A stretch of 64,000 bases of DNA, taken from positions 37,974,135 to 38,038,134 of the forward strand of contig CM035807.1 in assembly GCA_020466095.1 (NCBI GenBank). Direction: 5' to 3'. A program made the translations under genes and the position numbers. This document shows positions 24,301-36,859 of this stretch, one piece after another; position 1 is the stretch's first letter, and every line of letters begins with the position of its first letter. The notes under the pieces were generated by a model. The model saw only the letters and a list, made by a program, of their open reading frames with translations. It made no database searches and was not told where the DNA came from. The DNA is from Chlorops oryzae (Eukaryota; Arthropoda; Insecta; Diptera; Chloropidae).

Positions 24301-27255
24301 AAAGCGCTTTATTCGCCCAGACTTGACTAACAGTAAAAGTAAAAATGGTGCAAAAATATTTCTTTTCAATTTCACTGTTATTGATCAGAGCAAATATTGT
24401 TCGTCAATCTGTTATATAAACATATAAATTATTGATTTCCTGGATGTAAAATTAATAGGCATGAGAAATTAATAAAATTTTAATTACATATTTTTAATAA
24501 TCTCTTTAAAAATATATTTGATTATTTAAATATTTAATAACTTTCTTTTGACTTTACTTTCGAATTGAAAATTTTCAAAAATTCTCACAGTTCCTTTTCT
24601 GAGCTGTTTCCCATAAACGTCTTTCCAAATCAGATGCTGCGCAACAGCGCACAGTAGGTTAAATTACAATATCCAATACAAGTTTAAAAATTTCGTTACG
24701 CTTTGGCCCTTTTCTGTATAATTTGTATGGTTTCGTAAGCTGCGGATCGCAAGCTTTGATATTTCCAATAACTCCAATGTCAATCATAATTAGTAACAAC
24801 ATCGATTTTTCATTTAGAAGTTGAAAGCCAACACAGACGCTCGAAGAGATGTTCCGCTGAAACGATGAGACCATAAGCCCTATACACGTGAAGTCAGGTG
24901 TGTATATGTTAACCGCCTCATATTGCTAGACATCCCCTTTTTTCGAACAGCCTTAGATCTCAACTTAGTTTGGCAATGTAAATCGAGTACACTTTTATTA
25001 AGTACCTATTACTTATTATGAATATTTAGACTAATTTCAATTGGCCGTGATAGCTTTCTTTCGTATTACAGCAATGTTTTCATGGCCATGCTAAAAAACT
25101 GAAAAATCATTAGTTGAAAAGAATTATGGTGTATACAGATGTTCGAACTTTTCCATCTGTCCATTTTATTTGTATGTTTTTGTATTATTTACGATTTACG
25201 AATAAAAAATGAAATAGAACTTTCTTATTTCATGATAGCAAAAGTGATTAATGACTGCCAATGCAAAAAATTCAATTCGAGTTCGCAGTGTATTAGTTTT
25301 CTTTGACTGAAGATTTTCAATGCTTTAGATTTCAATCAACAGTTCAGTTCCCGACGCTCATCACAAAGATAGGTATGTGGTCTTTGCACACATTTCCAGA
25401 CCGGAAAAAAACAAGCCGCGGTCCGACAAGTTTTTGTAGCGACTGCCCATCGTGAGCTCAAGACGACAGTGCAAAATTTCCATGTGTGTTCTTCCTTCGT
25501 TTTAGGCACCTTCTGGGCAGGTCGTCATAAATTTCGTGTTCTGTCTTTAGCAATGAAGCCAGGAGGGGTTTTTGCTTCATCATTTCGTTAAATACATCTT
25601 GATTTAAAAGGGTATATCACGTTTGTTCATCTGAGTGCATCATTCGAAATTACTCACGTGAAAGTTATATAGAATCGATGCTTGTTTTAGAAAATTTCAT
25701 AAACAATCGGTTAATAAGCTGAAGCCTGTCAGGCCAAAGTATAGGCTGCTTACTTTTGTAGTATAAGAAAGACAGGACTAAGAAACGCGTTGGAAATCAA
25801 AGTTGCCACGATTCCACCGCTGCGCCATATAGGTTGTCAGATTTCACATTATGGCTTCAGACTCACTCTAAGGGAAGCAATGAATACAAGCAGCGCATAC
25901 TTTATTGACAGACTTCTCTAAAATTAGCACAATCCCTTCGGACCCGTATTCGCATGGATACCAATGGATATGTTAACAGCTCTGCATTGGCTTAATAAAT
26001 GTTCTTTTAATTGACTGGCCGCGTCGGAACGCACTCGGAACGCAACAACCCAGTATTTAAATGACTAACTAGGTGTAATCTGCGACTAAACATCAACAAA
26101 ACGTTTATTTTTAATATGAGAGCCGGCTTCTGTTGCGAGCAAGTTCTGCAGAACAATTGAGTAATTTATAAAGTAATTATCTTACCGTGCCTCGCGTTTT
26201 CATCTTTGTTCAATTCGATTAATTAATTAGCTTTAGTGCAGCACCGCTACCATACTACGCATCCTGGCATTCTTTGAGCTTGAGTTGAGAGTTGGTGCAC
26301 GCAATTAATTTCTATACCAATGGCTTTTGATTTCTCGAAACTCGGGCATTATGTTCATTCGGCTTGCAACGAAGTGACATTGCCCATAGAAAAGAACCAA
26401 TTCATCAACAGGTGAAATAAACAAGTAGGAATCTCAAATCATCAGAGCCGACTCTTTTATGTCAGAAGCAAGAATTGTCTAACCTACGAACATTTTTAGC
26501 TTTCCTTACAAACTACCAATAAGAAATATTAATGTCAATGGATATAAATATCGTTTACGTTACAATGAGAGGACCAAAATAATGGACCTAGGATTCGACT
26601 CACACATTTTTATGGTAAATGTTTGTTTTGCCTATTCCGTGAAAGCACAGAATTATCTAACGAAACTAAAAAGCTCTTTGTGCCTATTAGCCCATGCATT
26701 TCCATGAACATTGAATAAAATGCAAAATCAACATTTTTCCCAAATAAGTGAAACTTTGAATTCAATTCTGAGCCATGCTCGCCTAAATACATAGATCGAT
26801 TTTCCGGGTGGCGCTGACCATTTCTGTGGACATTTTAGGTGACTATTACTACGTTTAAACGTCAACTATTTGCAATAAAAATTATATTGTGAATAGAATA
26901 CATACATATGATTAAGCTGCCACATCATCAAAACCACCAAATTGACGAAAGTGAATATTTTTATTGCAAAAAGTTCGTTGATCAAAACTTGTTTTCGTCA
27001 CTTAGTTTATTGCGACGAAAATTTAAAGTCATCGTTTATGCGGTGAAATTCGCTTATTGTAGTATTTTTATTCACAACAAAGGCAAAAGGCAGACGTATA
27101 AACGAAGCAAAGTACTCGACACTCTTCCCTTTAGTACTTTTGAATTATTTTTTGACTCTTACATTGCGCGCCACTTGAATAGCACACATAAAACAATTTC
27201 AGTTGTAGGTAAATCCCTCCCAAACCATACAAGTGAGAGCCTTATTTTTTTTACG
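24301..27255. other. Apparently single-copy upstream DNA
   Basis: No repeat family of this window is seen here, unlike its flanks. At 26215-26230 GATTAATTAATTAGC gives overlapping homeodomain-type TAAT cores. A 117-codon frame at 26908-27261 has no recognisable motif. Candidate cis-regulatory territory between Dfd and Scr. Confidence 0.35.
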
Positions 27256-27806
27256 AATTAGCACCAAAAAAGGGTTTTAATTTTGCACCACTCTGTTCAA
27301 CACGTTAATAAAAAAATCATATTTTCAACATTTTGTTGTCTGATCGTTATTGGTACTTAAATATAATATAATTTGAACATTTTTCAAAAAAAAAAAAAAA
27401 AAAAACAGAGCATCTCTTAATAATGGGTTGAAGCCCCTTTGTTAGTTATAGCTTCAAACACCCTGTTGGCGATGGAATCGTACAGTGAAGCAATAAAGAA
27501 AAGTGGAACGGAGTTCCAAGCATTTTTTATAGCTTCAGTTAGTTCGGGAACAGTTAAAATCTGCTTTCCAGATTCGTAGGCCTTTCGAGTCAACCACACC
27601 CAAACGTTTTCTATGATGTTTAAGTCTGGTGAATATGGAGGCCAGCTTAAAAGCGCTACATTTTGTATCAGTATGTAGGACTTTACAGTCTGGACTGTAT
27701 GAATCGGAGCGTTATCGTGTTGGTACGTCAATTGCAGAGGTCCGAAAAGCTCACTGAAGAAAGGAAAAGCCATTAATAGATTTGGGAAAAATAATGGATC
27801 CAACAT
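27256..27806 (-). pseudogene. Tc1-like transposase, C-terminal relic
   Basis: The minus-strand frame at 27417-27806 carries QHDNAPIHTVQTVKSY, then WPPYSPDLNIIENVW, then the EAIKNAW region. These are the second catalytic Asp and the closing acidic residue of the Tc1/mariner DDE domain. Only about the last 129 residues remain; a full transposase is about 340 residues, so the DNA-binding half and the first catalytic Asp are missing. The 3' flank (27256-27416), with TTTTGCACCACTCTGTTCAA and an A run, looks like the remnant of the element end. Upstream it breaks off at about 27,800. Confidence 0.85.
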
Positions 27807-27872
27807 TATAGTCCAAGATCGCAGAGCAGCCCGACCTACGTAATTTTAGCAAAGCTAAAATTTTGAGGATTT

Positions 27873-28270
27873 CTAGTCTACTATGTAGTTAAGACAGCAT
27901 GCGTATTTAGTAGCCCGAACCAATGGTTTATAAAGGCCTTACTCACCTTGCCTCAGTATGGCTGCTTACAAAGGGTCTTGAAATTGTACCATGAGTAATA
28001 TATATAAAATTTAGGCTTGCTACTATAATATAGTTTACCTAATTTTTAAATAGTCTTTATAACTTCTGGCGGCAGAAATAGCCCACAAAAATGGTCTGGC
28101 GATAATTAATATAAATTTTTTATGATATTCTTTAAAAAAAATTTTAATATGAGAGTTTCTACTTTAACGTAGATGAGTAAGTCCTTGATGAACCATTAGT
28201 TCGCGCTACCTCTGAAAGGGCCCCGCTTTCGAGCTTCTAAGGACACATACTGTCTTAACTACATACTAGA
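27873..28270. mobile_element. 398-bp MITE
   Basis: Inverted ends containing TATGTAGTTAAGACAG at left (about 27883) and right (about 28264), each preceded by TCTAG. Similarity continues more weakly inwards (GAACC..GGCC). Non-coding. Confidence 0.65.
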
Positions 28271-28389
28271 TATAAAAGTGACTATGAAGATAATTTTGGA
28301 AAAACTGATAGAAGTAAGTGTTAAGAAATTTTTAGCCTCTGAGCGGATCCTTCTTCCATTTATTTTTAATTTTTTCTCCCTCTCCGTTG

Positions 28390-28490
28390 GATTTGGTACA
28401 GTGGTCAACCACTTCGCACACTAATCACTAAACCGCCACAACTAAAAATTTTGAATTTTTGTCGGGCAAACAGGGAATAACTCTCGACGC
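28390..28490 (-). repeat. tRNA-like module
   Basis: The minus strand shows TGGCGGTTTAGTGATTAGTG as a box A-like start with a following AGTGG/CCACT stem. A box B-like GAGTTATTCCC lies just upstream at about 28470. It resembles the module at 2822-2898. Confidence 0.35.
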
Positions 28491-29957
28491 CTCTAAAAGC
28501 AAATTCTTTCCTAAATTAATATTATTCTTAAATAAATAAGTGCAGAATCAATAAATATAAATGTTAATTTTTTACGTGTTCCTTATGCTGCAGTAAAATG
28601 TTGGCAAACATGAAAAGAAGTGATTGAAAAAACTTTGCATTAGTGTGTGATTTCTATGTGATATATACAAGTGGGAGCCCAGTTTTATTGCAATATTGCA
28701 CAAATACTTTCTTGGGAGATATACAATAAAAATACAAAAAAAAAATATTTTCGGGAGTTCTTCACCTCATCTTTTGAGTCTATTATCAGCAGACTCCGAC
28801 TTAATAGAAAGCGAGCAATTTAATCATGTTAGTTTGTGAAATACATAATTAAAAGGAGGCTATTTTCCCAGCACATGAGAACTGACGAACGTTTTTCGTT
28901 ACAGAAAGTATTTCGTTGCTTAAAGGTATATAGGATCATTTAACAAATTTTGGATAATTACTTTAATGGACCCATATTTAAATTTCGTTCGAGATTTTTG
29001 AAAGGCAGCGAAGAGAAATTAAGGAAAATTTACCGGAGGCGATATTTTAACATTAATGTGGCAAGTTATTGTATAAATGGCTGCGATGATGAATGAAAAA
29101 CGTTTAAGAAAATTATTGAGCGGAGCCCCGGTGAAATTATTTCGTGTGCCGATTATCAATGTGTGGTGCTAAGTCGTTGGACGAATGCCCGAAATGTGAC
29201 TGATTAGAATTAAGTATCTTACTTTCGGTATATCCAGTTGGTCTACCAAAAATGGATAGCGTTTCGTTAAATAAGCAAATTAACTATTTTAAATGGCGCG
29301 CATCATTTAAACATTTTCTACTTACACATTATAAGCGGGTTAAAAAAAATTGAAAATCAGATAAACGTCTGATATTTTGTAGCTTATCTAGTCAAATGGA
29401 GGAATTTTAATTTATTCGAGCCAATCATTTGCATCATTAATCAACCTATCAATCATTACCTCAAATGAACTCGACGCATTTGTTCTTCGGCACGAGTGCT
29501 ATCCCAATAACCTATTATCCTGTTATTGAGCTTCATGCTGGCTTTTCAAGTCTCCCGCGACACATGAAGCTCGTTATAACTTTCCTGTCATTAGCGATAT
29601 CAAAGTTTTTGTGTCCTTTATGGAAGAGGAAACTTTTCCAATTACTTTGCGTAATATGAAAAGCGAAAGCTCTTGTGGAATTTTCTGTCACTCACTCAAT
29701 CGCACTTGTCAACGTATCAGTGTCAAATTTTCATGATAGAAGTAAAACCATTCTTCCATGTACAAACTGAAAAAGCTACAAACAATTTCAACGTATTGTT
29801 CCAGTGTTGCCAAGGTTAGCTTTTTATTTTTGGGATTACATTCTTGGATTCCATCGAGGCTTTTTCGAGATGTACTTCTTTGTATTGCCTTATTGTAAAA
29901 ATTTCAGATTTAAATCCATATTGTATTATTATCCAAATTTCATTTCATATAATATAT
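28491..29957. other. Unannotated DNA
   Basis: No gene or repeat family recognised. The 64-codon frame at 29465-29659 is not supported. Confidence 0.45.
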
Positions 29958-30205
29958 TAGTGGGATTCAAGCGGGTGTGCAATTTTTGCACCCCCGCAAA
30001 TTTTGCGGTTGTGCTAAATTCTTTGTATGGAAAAAAATACCGCGGCCGGGCAAATATTGCACATCGATTTGGATGGGCAAAATTTGCGCCATGTTATCGC
30101 ACAAGTTTTGCACTCGTTCTTCGCAGGTTCGTTCATACAAAAGGACAAACTTTGCTGGTGCAAAAATTGCACATTTCAATTTCCACAGCTGCTTGAATAC
30201 CACTA
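29958..30205. mobile_element. 248-bp hAT-like MITE
   Basis: Ends TAGTGGGATTCAAGCGGG and (inverted) TAGTGGTATTCAAGCAGC match at 15 of 18 positions. Flanking octamers TAATATAT and TTGTATAT agree at 6 of 8. Inside both ends is GTGCAAAAATTGCAC or its variant, a self-complementary motif. Overlapping ORFs on both strands are by-products of the palindromic structure. Confidence 0.6.
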
Positions 30206-30575
30206 TTGTATATTCATAAAAAGACGTAACATTTTTATTTGCCTAAATGAAGGGTCTCCTATATGTAAATCTACTTATTTTCATATTATGCTGGAATCAA
30301 ATGAAACAAATCGAGGTATTGCACACTAGTCATGGTTATTTTAACATGTTTCAATGTTATTTTTCTTCTATTTTGAAAATTGTTGAATTAATATGGATCG
30401 TTTTTGATTTAAAGTTGCAGTTTTTCCCTGAGTGCTCAAATATTTTGCATTGAACATCATGAGGATGATGGATGCTCATGTGCCAGTTTTCTTTCGATTG
30501 TCACATGATTGCCACGTTAATTTTCCCATTTTTGGTTATGAAGATAGCTTGTAAGCTCAACTTTTAAATGCCCTT

Positions 30576-31002
30576 AAGGGTGTTAGCAACCAAAATGTTT
30601 AAGCTAACGCTAAATTTTAATCTTTCGAAGTAAAAGTGGTAGAGTCAAATTAAGCCGGTTTTAGAGAATTCGATATTCGAAAATGTGCTGCCACATTTTC
30701 AAATTTAAGTCCAAAAACATAAGGTTTTTGCTATTTTCGAAAACTCTTTCAAACTAGTTTGGCAGGCCGATGGAAAAACATTAAAATTTGAACAAAAGTA
30801 TTTTTTTCTTTTGGTGTTTTTTTAAACATATGGTTTTTGCTTAGCTTTCTCTGCTCTCTTCGAATTTTCGAACATTTTCATTCTTAAAATTTATGACTGC
30901 TTCGATGGGGTAATAAATCAGGTTTAATTGATTTGGTAACTACGAAAATTTAAGCAAAAGCTAAGAATTTACTTAAACCGAACTGGTAACTACCACCCTA
31001 AA
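30576..31002. repeat. Candidate TIR element
   Basis: Left AAGGGTGTTAGCAACC and inverted right TAGGGTGGTAGTTACC are similar, with further inner similarity around TTTAAGC. No target duplication found. Confidence 0.35.
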
Positions 31003-31224
31003 ATATCGCAGGGTATATATATTATAAATATTACTTATACGATTTTAACAAAATACCCTATTTCCGCAATCATTGTTGCCCATCTCCCTTAGTTTAGAGT
31101 ACGTCGCAAAGACAAGGAGCAAACATAGTATTAAGATAAAGAAGATAAGCCTAAGAGTCTATATTCAAATATGCAGTAGATATTCTCGCATTTACTTTGC
31201 CTAAAAATTTGACATGTGCATATG

Positions 31225-32629
31225 CAGGCCCGGCGAAAGGTGTGGGTAGTATAGGACTGCTACCCAGTCCGATTTTTAGGGTATAGGTAATTACCCACTC
31301 CGAAACTTACTCAAAATTTGTAAGGAAAATTTTTTTGCAAAATCTTCTAAAAAAAGCAAGAGCTACATTTTACGGTACAAGCGTCCGCAATGCCGAAACG
31401 TAAACGAACATACAACATACAACCAAAGAGCTTCAATATAAGCTTCGATTTTTTTATATTGTGTGTTATATGTAGAATAAGGATTATTATTCTATAACAA
31501 AAAATATCAAAATGGATAGCCCCGTTTAGGGATGCCAATTTTCGTCATTTTTGTAATCCCGGGATTTCGGGATCTTAAAAAAAAATCCCGGGATTTTCGA
31601 GACTAATCCCGGAATTGAATCGCATATGTACTTCAAAAGGAACATCCAATAATTTTCCATTTTTCATGGTACGGCTTTAATTTTTTTTGACTCTTTCGAT
31701 ATTGAGTCCTTATAAATTGTAGCGTCGTTTTTCGAAATGGAGTCAAACATGGAAAATACGTAAGAAATTTTTTTGAGTTGCAACTTACATGATGTTCTAC
31801 TGTAAATGCTCATGGTCGGATAAATATGGACTTTCTTCAAATTTGGACAGCGCGGTACAAGCTTAACTGAACATAGAGTCAGCTGTTTATCTTGCATAAA
31901 TAAGTGTTGCATGCGTGTTCTACTTTAGATCAAATTTCACTTCATACAAAGGGATTTTGTTAAGTTTAGGTTTGCTTAGGTTAGCTAAGGTTTGAATGTG
32001 GAAGAAAAGAAATGTATCCCGGGACTTACATCCAGTGATCTCGGGATTTTCGGGATGAAAAAAAGGGCAAAATTCCGGGATCCCGGGATTGGCATCCCTA
32101 GCCCTGTTATAGCTATTTGAATTTGTTTACTTCAATTGTTTATATTTTTAACAAAAACCCGTTAATTTCCAAAAACAAAATTTCATTCAGAAGTGTGTCT
32201 TATTGACAATCTTCAAACTAAAAATTGGCAAGATACATGCAACAGGAGCATAAAAAAAACCGATTTCATTCCGAAAAAATGATATTGACAATAACTTTCG
32301 TTAAAATTCGAATTTCGCAAAACTGTTCAAATTGTATTTATTACTGGTTATTGTGACTTAAAAAAGTCGAAAATCCGAAAATCGAAAAAAATGTGGTCAA
32401 CTTGAGAAATTTTCACTCATATTCTATTAGAAATTGAGTTAAACGTGTTGCACTGTACCACAGTAAGGATTTATACTTGTTTCTTTTTTATAAGCAAAGG
32501 AGAATACTTTTTTGTAATATATTTAATAAATAGTATTGTTATAATAAATGAAGTAAAAAAAATTTTTTGCTCTGTCGCATGGTGCCATGACCACTACCCA
32601 CTCCGATTTTTGGTGTTCCGCCGCGCCTG
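31225..32629. mobile_element. hAT element, 1.4 kb, TSD TGCATATG
   Basis: The perfect 8-bp duplication TGCATATG (31217-31224 and 32630-32637) brackets inverted ends CAGGCCCGGCGAAA and CAGGCGCGGCGGAA. The subterminal motif ACCCACTCCGA occurs near both ends. 8-bp duplications and CAGG ends are hallmarks of the hAT superfamily. No transposase remains. Another hAT element is inserted inside it (31527-32100). Confidence 0.9.
31527..32100. mobile_element. Nested hAT MITE, TSD GCCCYGTT
   Basis: 574 bp with ends TAGGGATGCCAATTTTCG and (inverted) TAGGGATGCCAATCCCGG, flanked by GCCCCGTT (31519-31526) and GCCCTGTT (32101-32108), 7 of 8 identical. The palindrome ATCCCGGGAT and close variants recur near both ends. 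It inserted into the element at 31225-32629 and is therefore younger. Non-coding. Confidence 0.9.
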
Positions 32630-32637
32630 TGCATATG

Positions 32638-33659
32638 TCTGGCGAAATAAAGCGGGGAAAGTCGAATGCAACCCTGCGCTCTCTATGCTTCTTGATGGCT
32701 TGAAAGCTCAGTGTAAGCCAAGTTACTTGGAAGAACTTTTTGATGTTTTGGCAAGTGCCCCATATGAGCACTTCACTAACGGCATATCTGAGTATACATA
32801 GGCTCTAAGCAGCTCCATAGGTTTTCTCCAACGAATTTTGGCATATTTTCAATAATGTTTTTCTCATACTTATAAAAAGGAAAAAATTTATTCAAATTTT
32901 TTTTTCTTAAAATAAATACATTTGCAGAAGAGTTTCTGAAAATTTGGATAAAAACTATTTTGATCTCCGCCATTGTGGCGTCATCTTTGGGCAGCCCTTC
33001 GAAAAAAGATGTTTTTGCGTGGACAGTAGAACTCCACACAGGATCATCAGAAATGAACAAAGAAAATACTTTTTTTTTTAAATTATGACTAGATTTATGG
33101 CAGACCTTTTGACAAAGAATTAATTAATGTATTTAATTAATAATTTTTTCAGAAATTTCCTACTAAAAGCAATAGCTGCGATCGAAGGAACCAAAAATCT
33201 TTCGTGCAGTTCCAGGCGAATTGTATTTCGAAGACCTCTACAAAATTTTATCAAGATTGGTTGTGTAGCTCTCGAGAGTCTTTCTCAACGACGTTATACA
33301 GACTGGAAAGTTTCGAGAAAATCGTGTGCGAGGTCAGACCTTGAGAGCGCTATTTTTTCAAGGCTATTTCTCAGATAAATTTGAAAATATTGGAGAAAAT
33401 TCTAGAGATATTGCAGAGGTCTGTAATAAAGTCCATTTTTACAAATCGCGAAACCCTTGTAAGCCCATAATATTGGGCACGGCACTTCAGTTTTCTTTTG
33501 CAACCATAATTTGATCGTTTGATATTTTTCAAATAAATTTTTATAAATAAATATATACAACATACATATGTATATGGATAACATTCCCAGCCGGAATTTT
33601 TCTCATAAAGGACCAATTCATTAATATTTCCACCAAGGATATCAAGGGAAAAATTTGAG
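32638..33659. other. Unannotated DNA
   Basis: The open frame running to 32801 has protein-like composition but matches no family that I recognise and begins inside the adjacent hAT element. I do not call it a gene. Confidence 0.4.
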
Positions 33660-33805
33660 TATTTCTCAATTCAATGGCATTGCCATTGTGAGAAGGTGCT
33701 TTTTATCACAATTGCAATGGCAATGTCATCGAGAGGAAATGTCATTCATCGCAACTCCAATGGCATCGATAGAGCTATCGATACGACGGAGTAGATCTAC
33801 TCCAT
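33660..33805. repeat. Cluster of short palindromes
   Basis: Within 150 bp: TGGCATTGCCA, TTGCAATGGCAA, ATCGATAG-AG-CTATCGAT and the perfect 16-mer GGAGTAGATCTACTCC. This could be an old MITE core or a dense set of symmetric protein sites. Confidence 0.5.
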
Positions 33806-34843
33806 ATTGGATTACCAATTCATGACATGTACTCTTATGTAAATTTCATTAGAAAGTTGGTGTGTAATCTGGAGGAGTCGCGGCTCTATGTCATGCTGAA
33901 ATCATTGATTGTTTCTTCGGGACGTTTCCGTCTGGGTTTACAAAGAATCGATAGAAATTTTTAGCTTTCAAACACAGCTCCTCCGAAGATTCAGAGGTGG
34001 AGCCATCTTTTCAATAGCATTTCCAAAATCGAATCAGCATCGATTCGACTCAGCAAGCATGTCAAAAAAGAAGTTCGCTCGCATAATTAATGATGCCCCA
34101 CTTCTTGATGTAGGTCTTCCGCACGCTGCTCTCTGTTGGAGAAAACTATGAGCAAGTCAAAAATTCAATTTTTGTAAATTTCTTAATGCCTACACATTTT
34201 GTACGACTGTCACTTTTGTGTCTTCTTGACGCGTAAGTCAGTCTTTTAAGAGATGAATGGGAATTTTCTCAATACCACCAACACGTGTGCACAAGCTTGC
34301 ATCTGCTCTAGTTTAACGCGCACTAAAAAAGAATTGCCCTAATTATATGAATTTCCATGGACGATATTGATATCGCCGATGAGGTGATGAAACCATCAGG
34401 ATATCAGGTTTGAAGAATATACAAGTTTCACCGCTCTGTTGTATATTCTTCCTCTTAACAAACAGCTCCATTGCTCGACCCCAACCTTTACGTTAATTTT
34501 TTAGCCAAACTCACTGTCTTGTGAAATGATATACATTCGTTTACAGTGTCAACGAGGCCTCATATAAGAAATAGGCAAAGCAAATAGGGTAATTCTTTTC
34601 CAAATAACGACGCCATTTTTTTTTTACTTTCCCCATTCTCATTGGTGTGAGCGATAACGCATAATATCGCATTTCTCTTGACTCGTTTCCACTTTGCGAT
34701 TGTTCATCTTTTGAAGATACAGATACGGGATTTTTTCCTTTTTTTTTATGTTTTATATTTCGGGGTTGGTTGGAAGTGTGTACTTTTCCCAATTTTCTTT
34801 TTGTAAGACATAAAAGACACGCAAAAAGGACCGCCGTCACATC
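33806..34843. other. Unannotated DNA
   Basis: Open frames at 33909-34151 and 34541-34840 lack any recognisable motif. Nothing else seen. Confidence 0.4.
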
Positions 34844-35092
34844 ATGAAAGGATTGATTAATGATTCGTTGATTTTCGCCCTTATTCTCTTTAGTTACAGT
34901 TCGGTATTTTTAAGCCTGAAAGTAGCAGAAAAGAACATCGAATCTGCCATTGCGCAAAATAAAGTCTTCAAATATGAGGGTATGAAATTGTGTGAGTTTA
35001 GAGGTTATTCTGTAAGAAACACTTTGGATCTAAGGTGCATGTTCTTCTACAAAGAGCCTAAATTTAATGGTTTTCCGAACTTTTGTCTCTGA
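34844..35092 (+). CDS. Possible short secreted peptide ORF (doubtful)
   Basis: 82 codons starting MKGLINDSLIFALILFSYSS. Residues 8-25 form a hydrophobic segment that would fit a signal peptide, followed by a mostly polar region with three cysteines. I recognise no family. A TATA-like CATAAAAG lies only about 30 bp before the ATG, leaving almost no leader, and no splice structure is obvious. Most likely a chance ORF; a lineage-specific secreted peptide is the alternative. Confidence 0.15.
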   Translation: MKGLINDSLIFALILFSYSSVFLSLKVAEKNIESAIAQNKVFKYEGMKLCEFRGYSVRNTLDLRCMFFYKEPKFNGFPNFCL

Positions 35093-35183
35093 ATCCACTT
35101 AAAACTCGTAGGTAAATTTTTTCTTTGATACTAACTCTTTAATACCTTTAGTAGAATCAGAGTAAATTTTTCTAATACTCACA

Positions 35184-35562
35184 CAGAAAAATATGACCTC
35201 ATAAAATCAAAAAGATTTCTTCTTGAGTCATTTTTAGAGCAAGGGGTAAGAAAGGGAATGAAAACGAAGTAATTTTAAAAAAAAAATCTGTTTAAATTTT
35301 ATATGAAAATCTTATTAAAAATATTTAAATAGGTTTCTTCTTAATTTCTCATACATTTCATATAAAATACATCTAATTCTCGAGCCTACATAATAAATTA
35401 AGAAGAAAACTTCTTAATTTTATTAGGTCTCTTGTATCATATCTTTTTAAAAATATTTAAAAAGATTTCTTCTTAATTTTAGTAGTTGTCCTCTTAAAAA
35501 TATTTAAAAAGGTTTCATCTTATTTTCTCATACACTTCATATAAAAAACATATAGTTCTAGA
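35184..35562 (+). repeat. Left end of ACACAGAAAAATATGACC element with internal repeats
   Basis: Starts with the same 18 bp as the element at 12495. It continues with several copies of an AT-rich unit built on AAAAATATTTAAA and TTTCTTCTTAATTT, and then runs into the assembly gap, so its right end is unknown. Confidence 0.55.
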
Positions 35563-35662
35563 NNNNNNNNNNNNNNNNNNNNNNNNNNNNNNNNNNNNNN
35601 NNNNNNNNNNNNNNNNNNNNNNNNNNNNNNNNNNNNNNNNNNNNNNNNNNNNNNNNNNNNNN
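35563..35662. other. Assembly gap (100 N)
   Basis: Exactly 100 N, the usual placeholder for a gap of unknown size. Confidence 1.
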
Positions 35663-35733
35663 TGGGAAATTTTCCCTCCCAAAAACATAAAAAAATTTTT
35701 GGGCCAAATTGGGTTTATTTAAAGTTCGGGTTG

Positions 35734-35937
<204 letters not shown>

Positions 35938-36859
35938 CTTACTTATTTTTAACTTGGCGCTGTGGCTCTTTTCAATTGTAAGTATTTAACACTTTTTTGG
36001 AAAATTACTAAATACCCAATTCAAAGCAAAATGTTTTTTGGTGCAAACACTTCAAATAATCGACGTCACTAATAATCAAAGGCCAAAAGTGCAGCTTTAA
36101 AATTCAGGGGACACATGAAAAACACAAAATTTGCGTTTTTATGTATAAAATAAATTTTGGCTTCTTGTTAGCTCTTTTTTTGAATAGCCTTGGCACTTTT
36201 ATATTTCTTGAAGTGGCAACCGTGGTTATAAGCAGTATTCGGACTTCTACCACTTTAGTGGTAGATCTACCACTATTTTCATATTTCTACATCTACCACG
36301 CTTGGTCCAAATCTACCACATTTTTTTTTAACTTATTTATGCCTTTGTTTTATTTATTTTATGATCATTTAGAATAATTGAGAACATAAAAATGCGGTTC
36401 AATGTTATGTATTATTGAAAACTATGTTAGCAGCTTCTTATTGTCAAGAATTTTGTCAAGAATGGCAGTATTGGCGCTTCCAATCCTATACATATTGACA
36501 CATTTTTTTAAATTAGAGAAAAACCTAAAAGAAAGCAAGTTTCCAATCTTTCTCATGATCAGGTAGGAAATTTCACTATAACAATTTTATTTACCAATTT
36601 TTTATAAAAATTCCATCTTTAATAATCTGCCACCTAAACATCTTTTCTAATCCGAGCGTGGTAAATGCTCCGCTCAAATCTATTGCGAGTTTGCATAATC
36701 ATATGTAATCATTATGAAAGTGTAGAGTATGGTGCAAGTTTGAGAAATCTTTGCAAGAAAGTTTTCAGACAATTTTGTTACGGTGTTATAGTAGTGTAAT
36801 CGCATATATTGCTTATAAGAATTGTAGGTTGAAGTAATGTATAACCAAAGACAGTTAAC
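35938..36859. other. Unannotated, possible hAT remnant
   Basis: Around 36255-36320 ACTACCAC-type motifs cluster as CTACCACTTTAGTGGTAG and GTGGTAGATCTACCAC, like the subterminal palindromes of the hAT elements nearby. I could not find the element's ends. Confidence 0.35.

Noticed and set aside
26908..27261. 117-codon ORF beside the Tc1 relic
   Set aside because: Does not resemble transposase or any known family, and its composition matches non-coding DNA.
32445..32801. 118-codon ORF as a host gene
   Set aside because: It starts inside the hAT element, crosses its terminus and has no recognisable motif.
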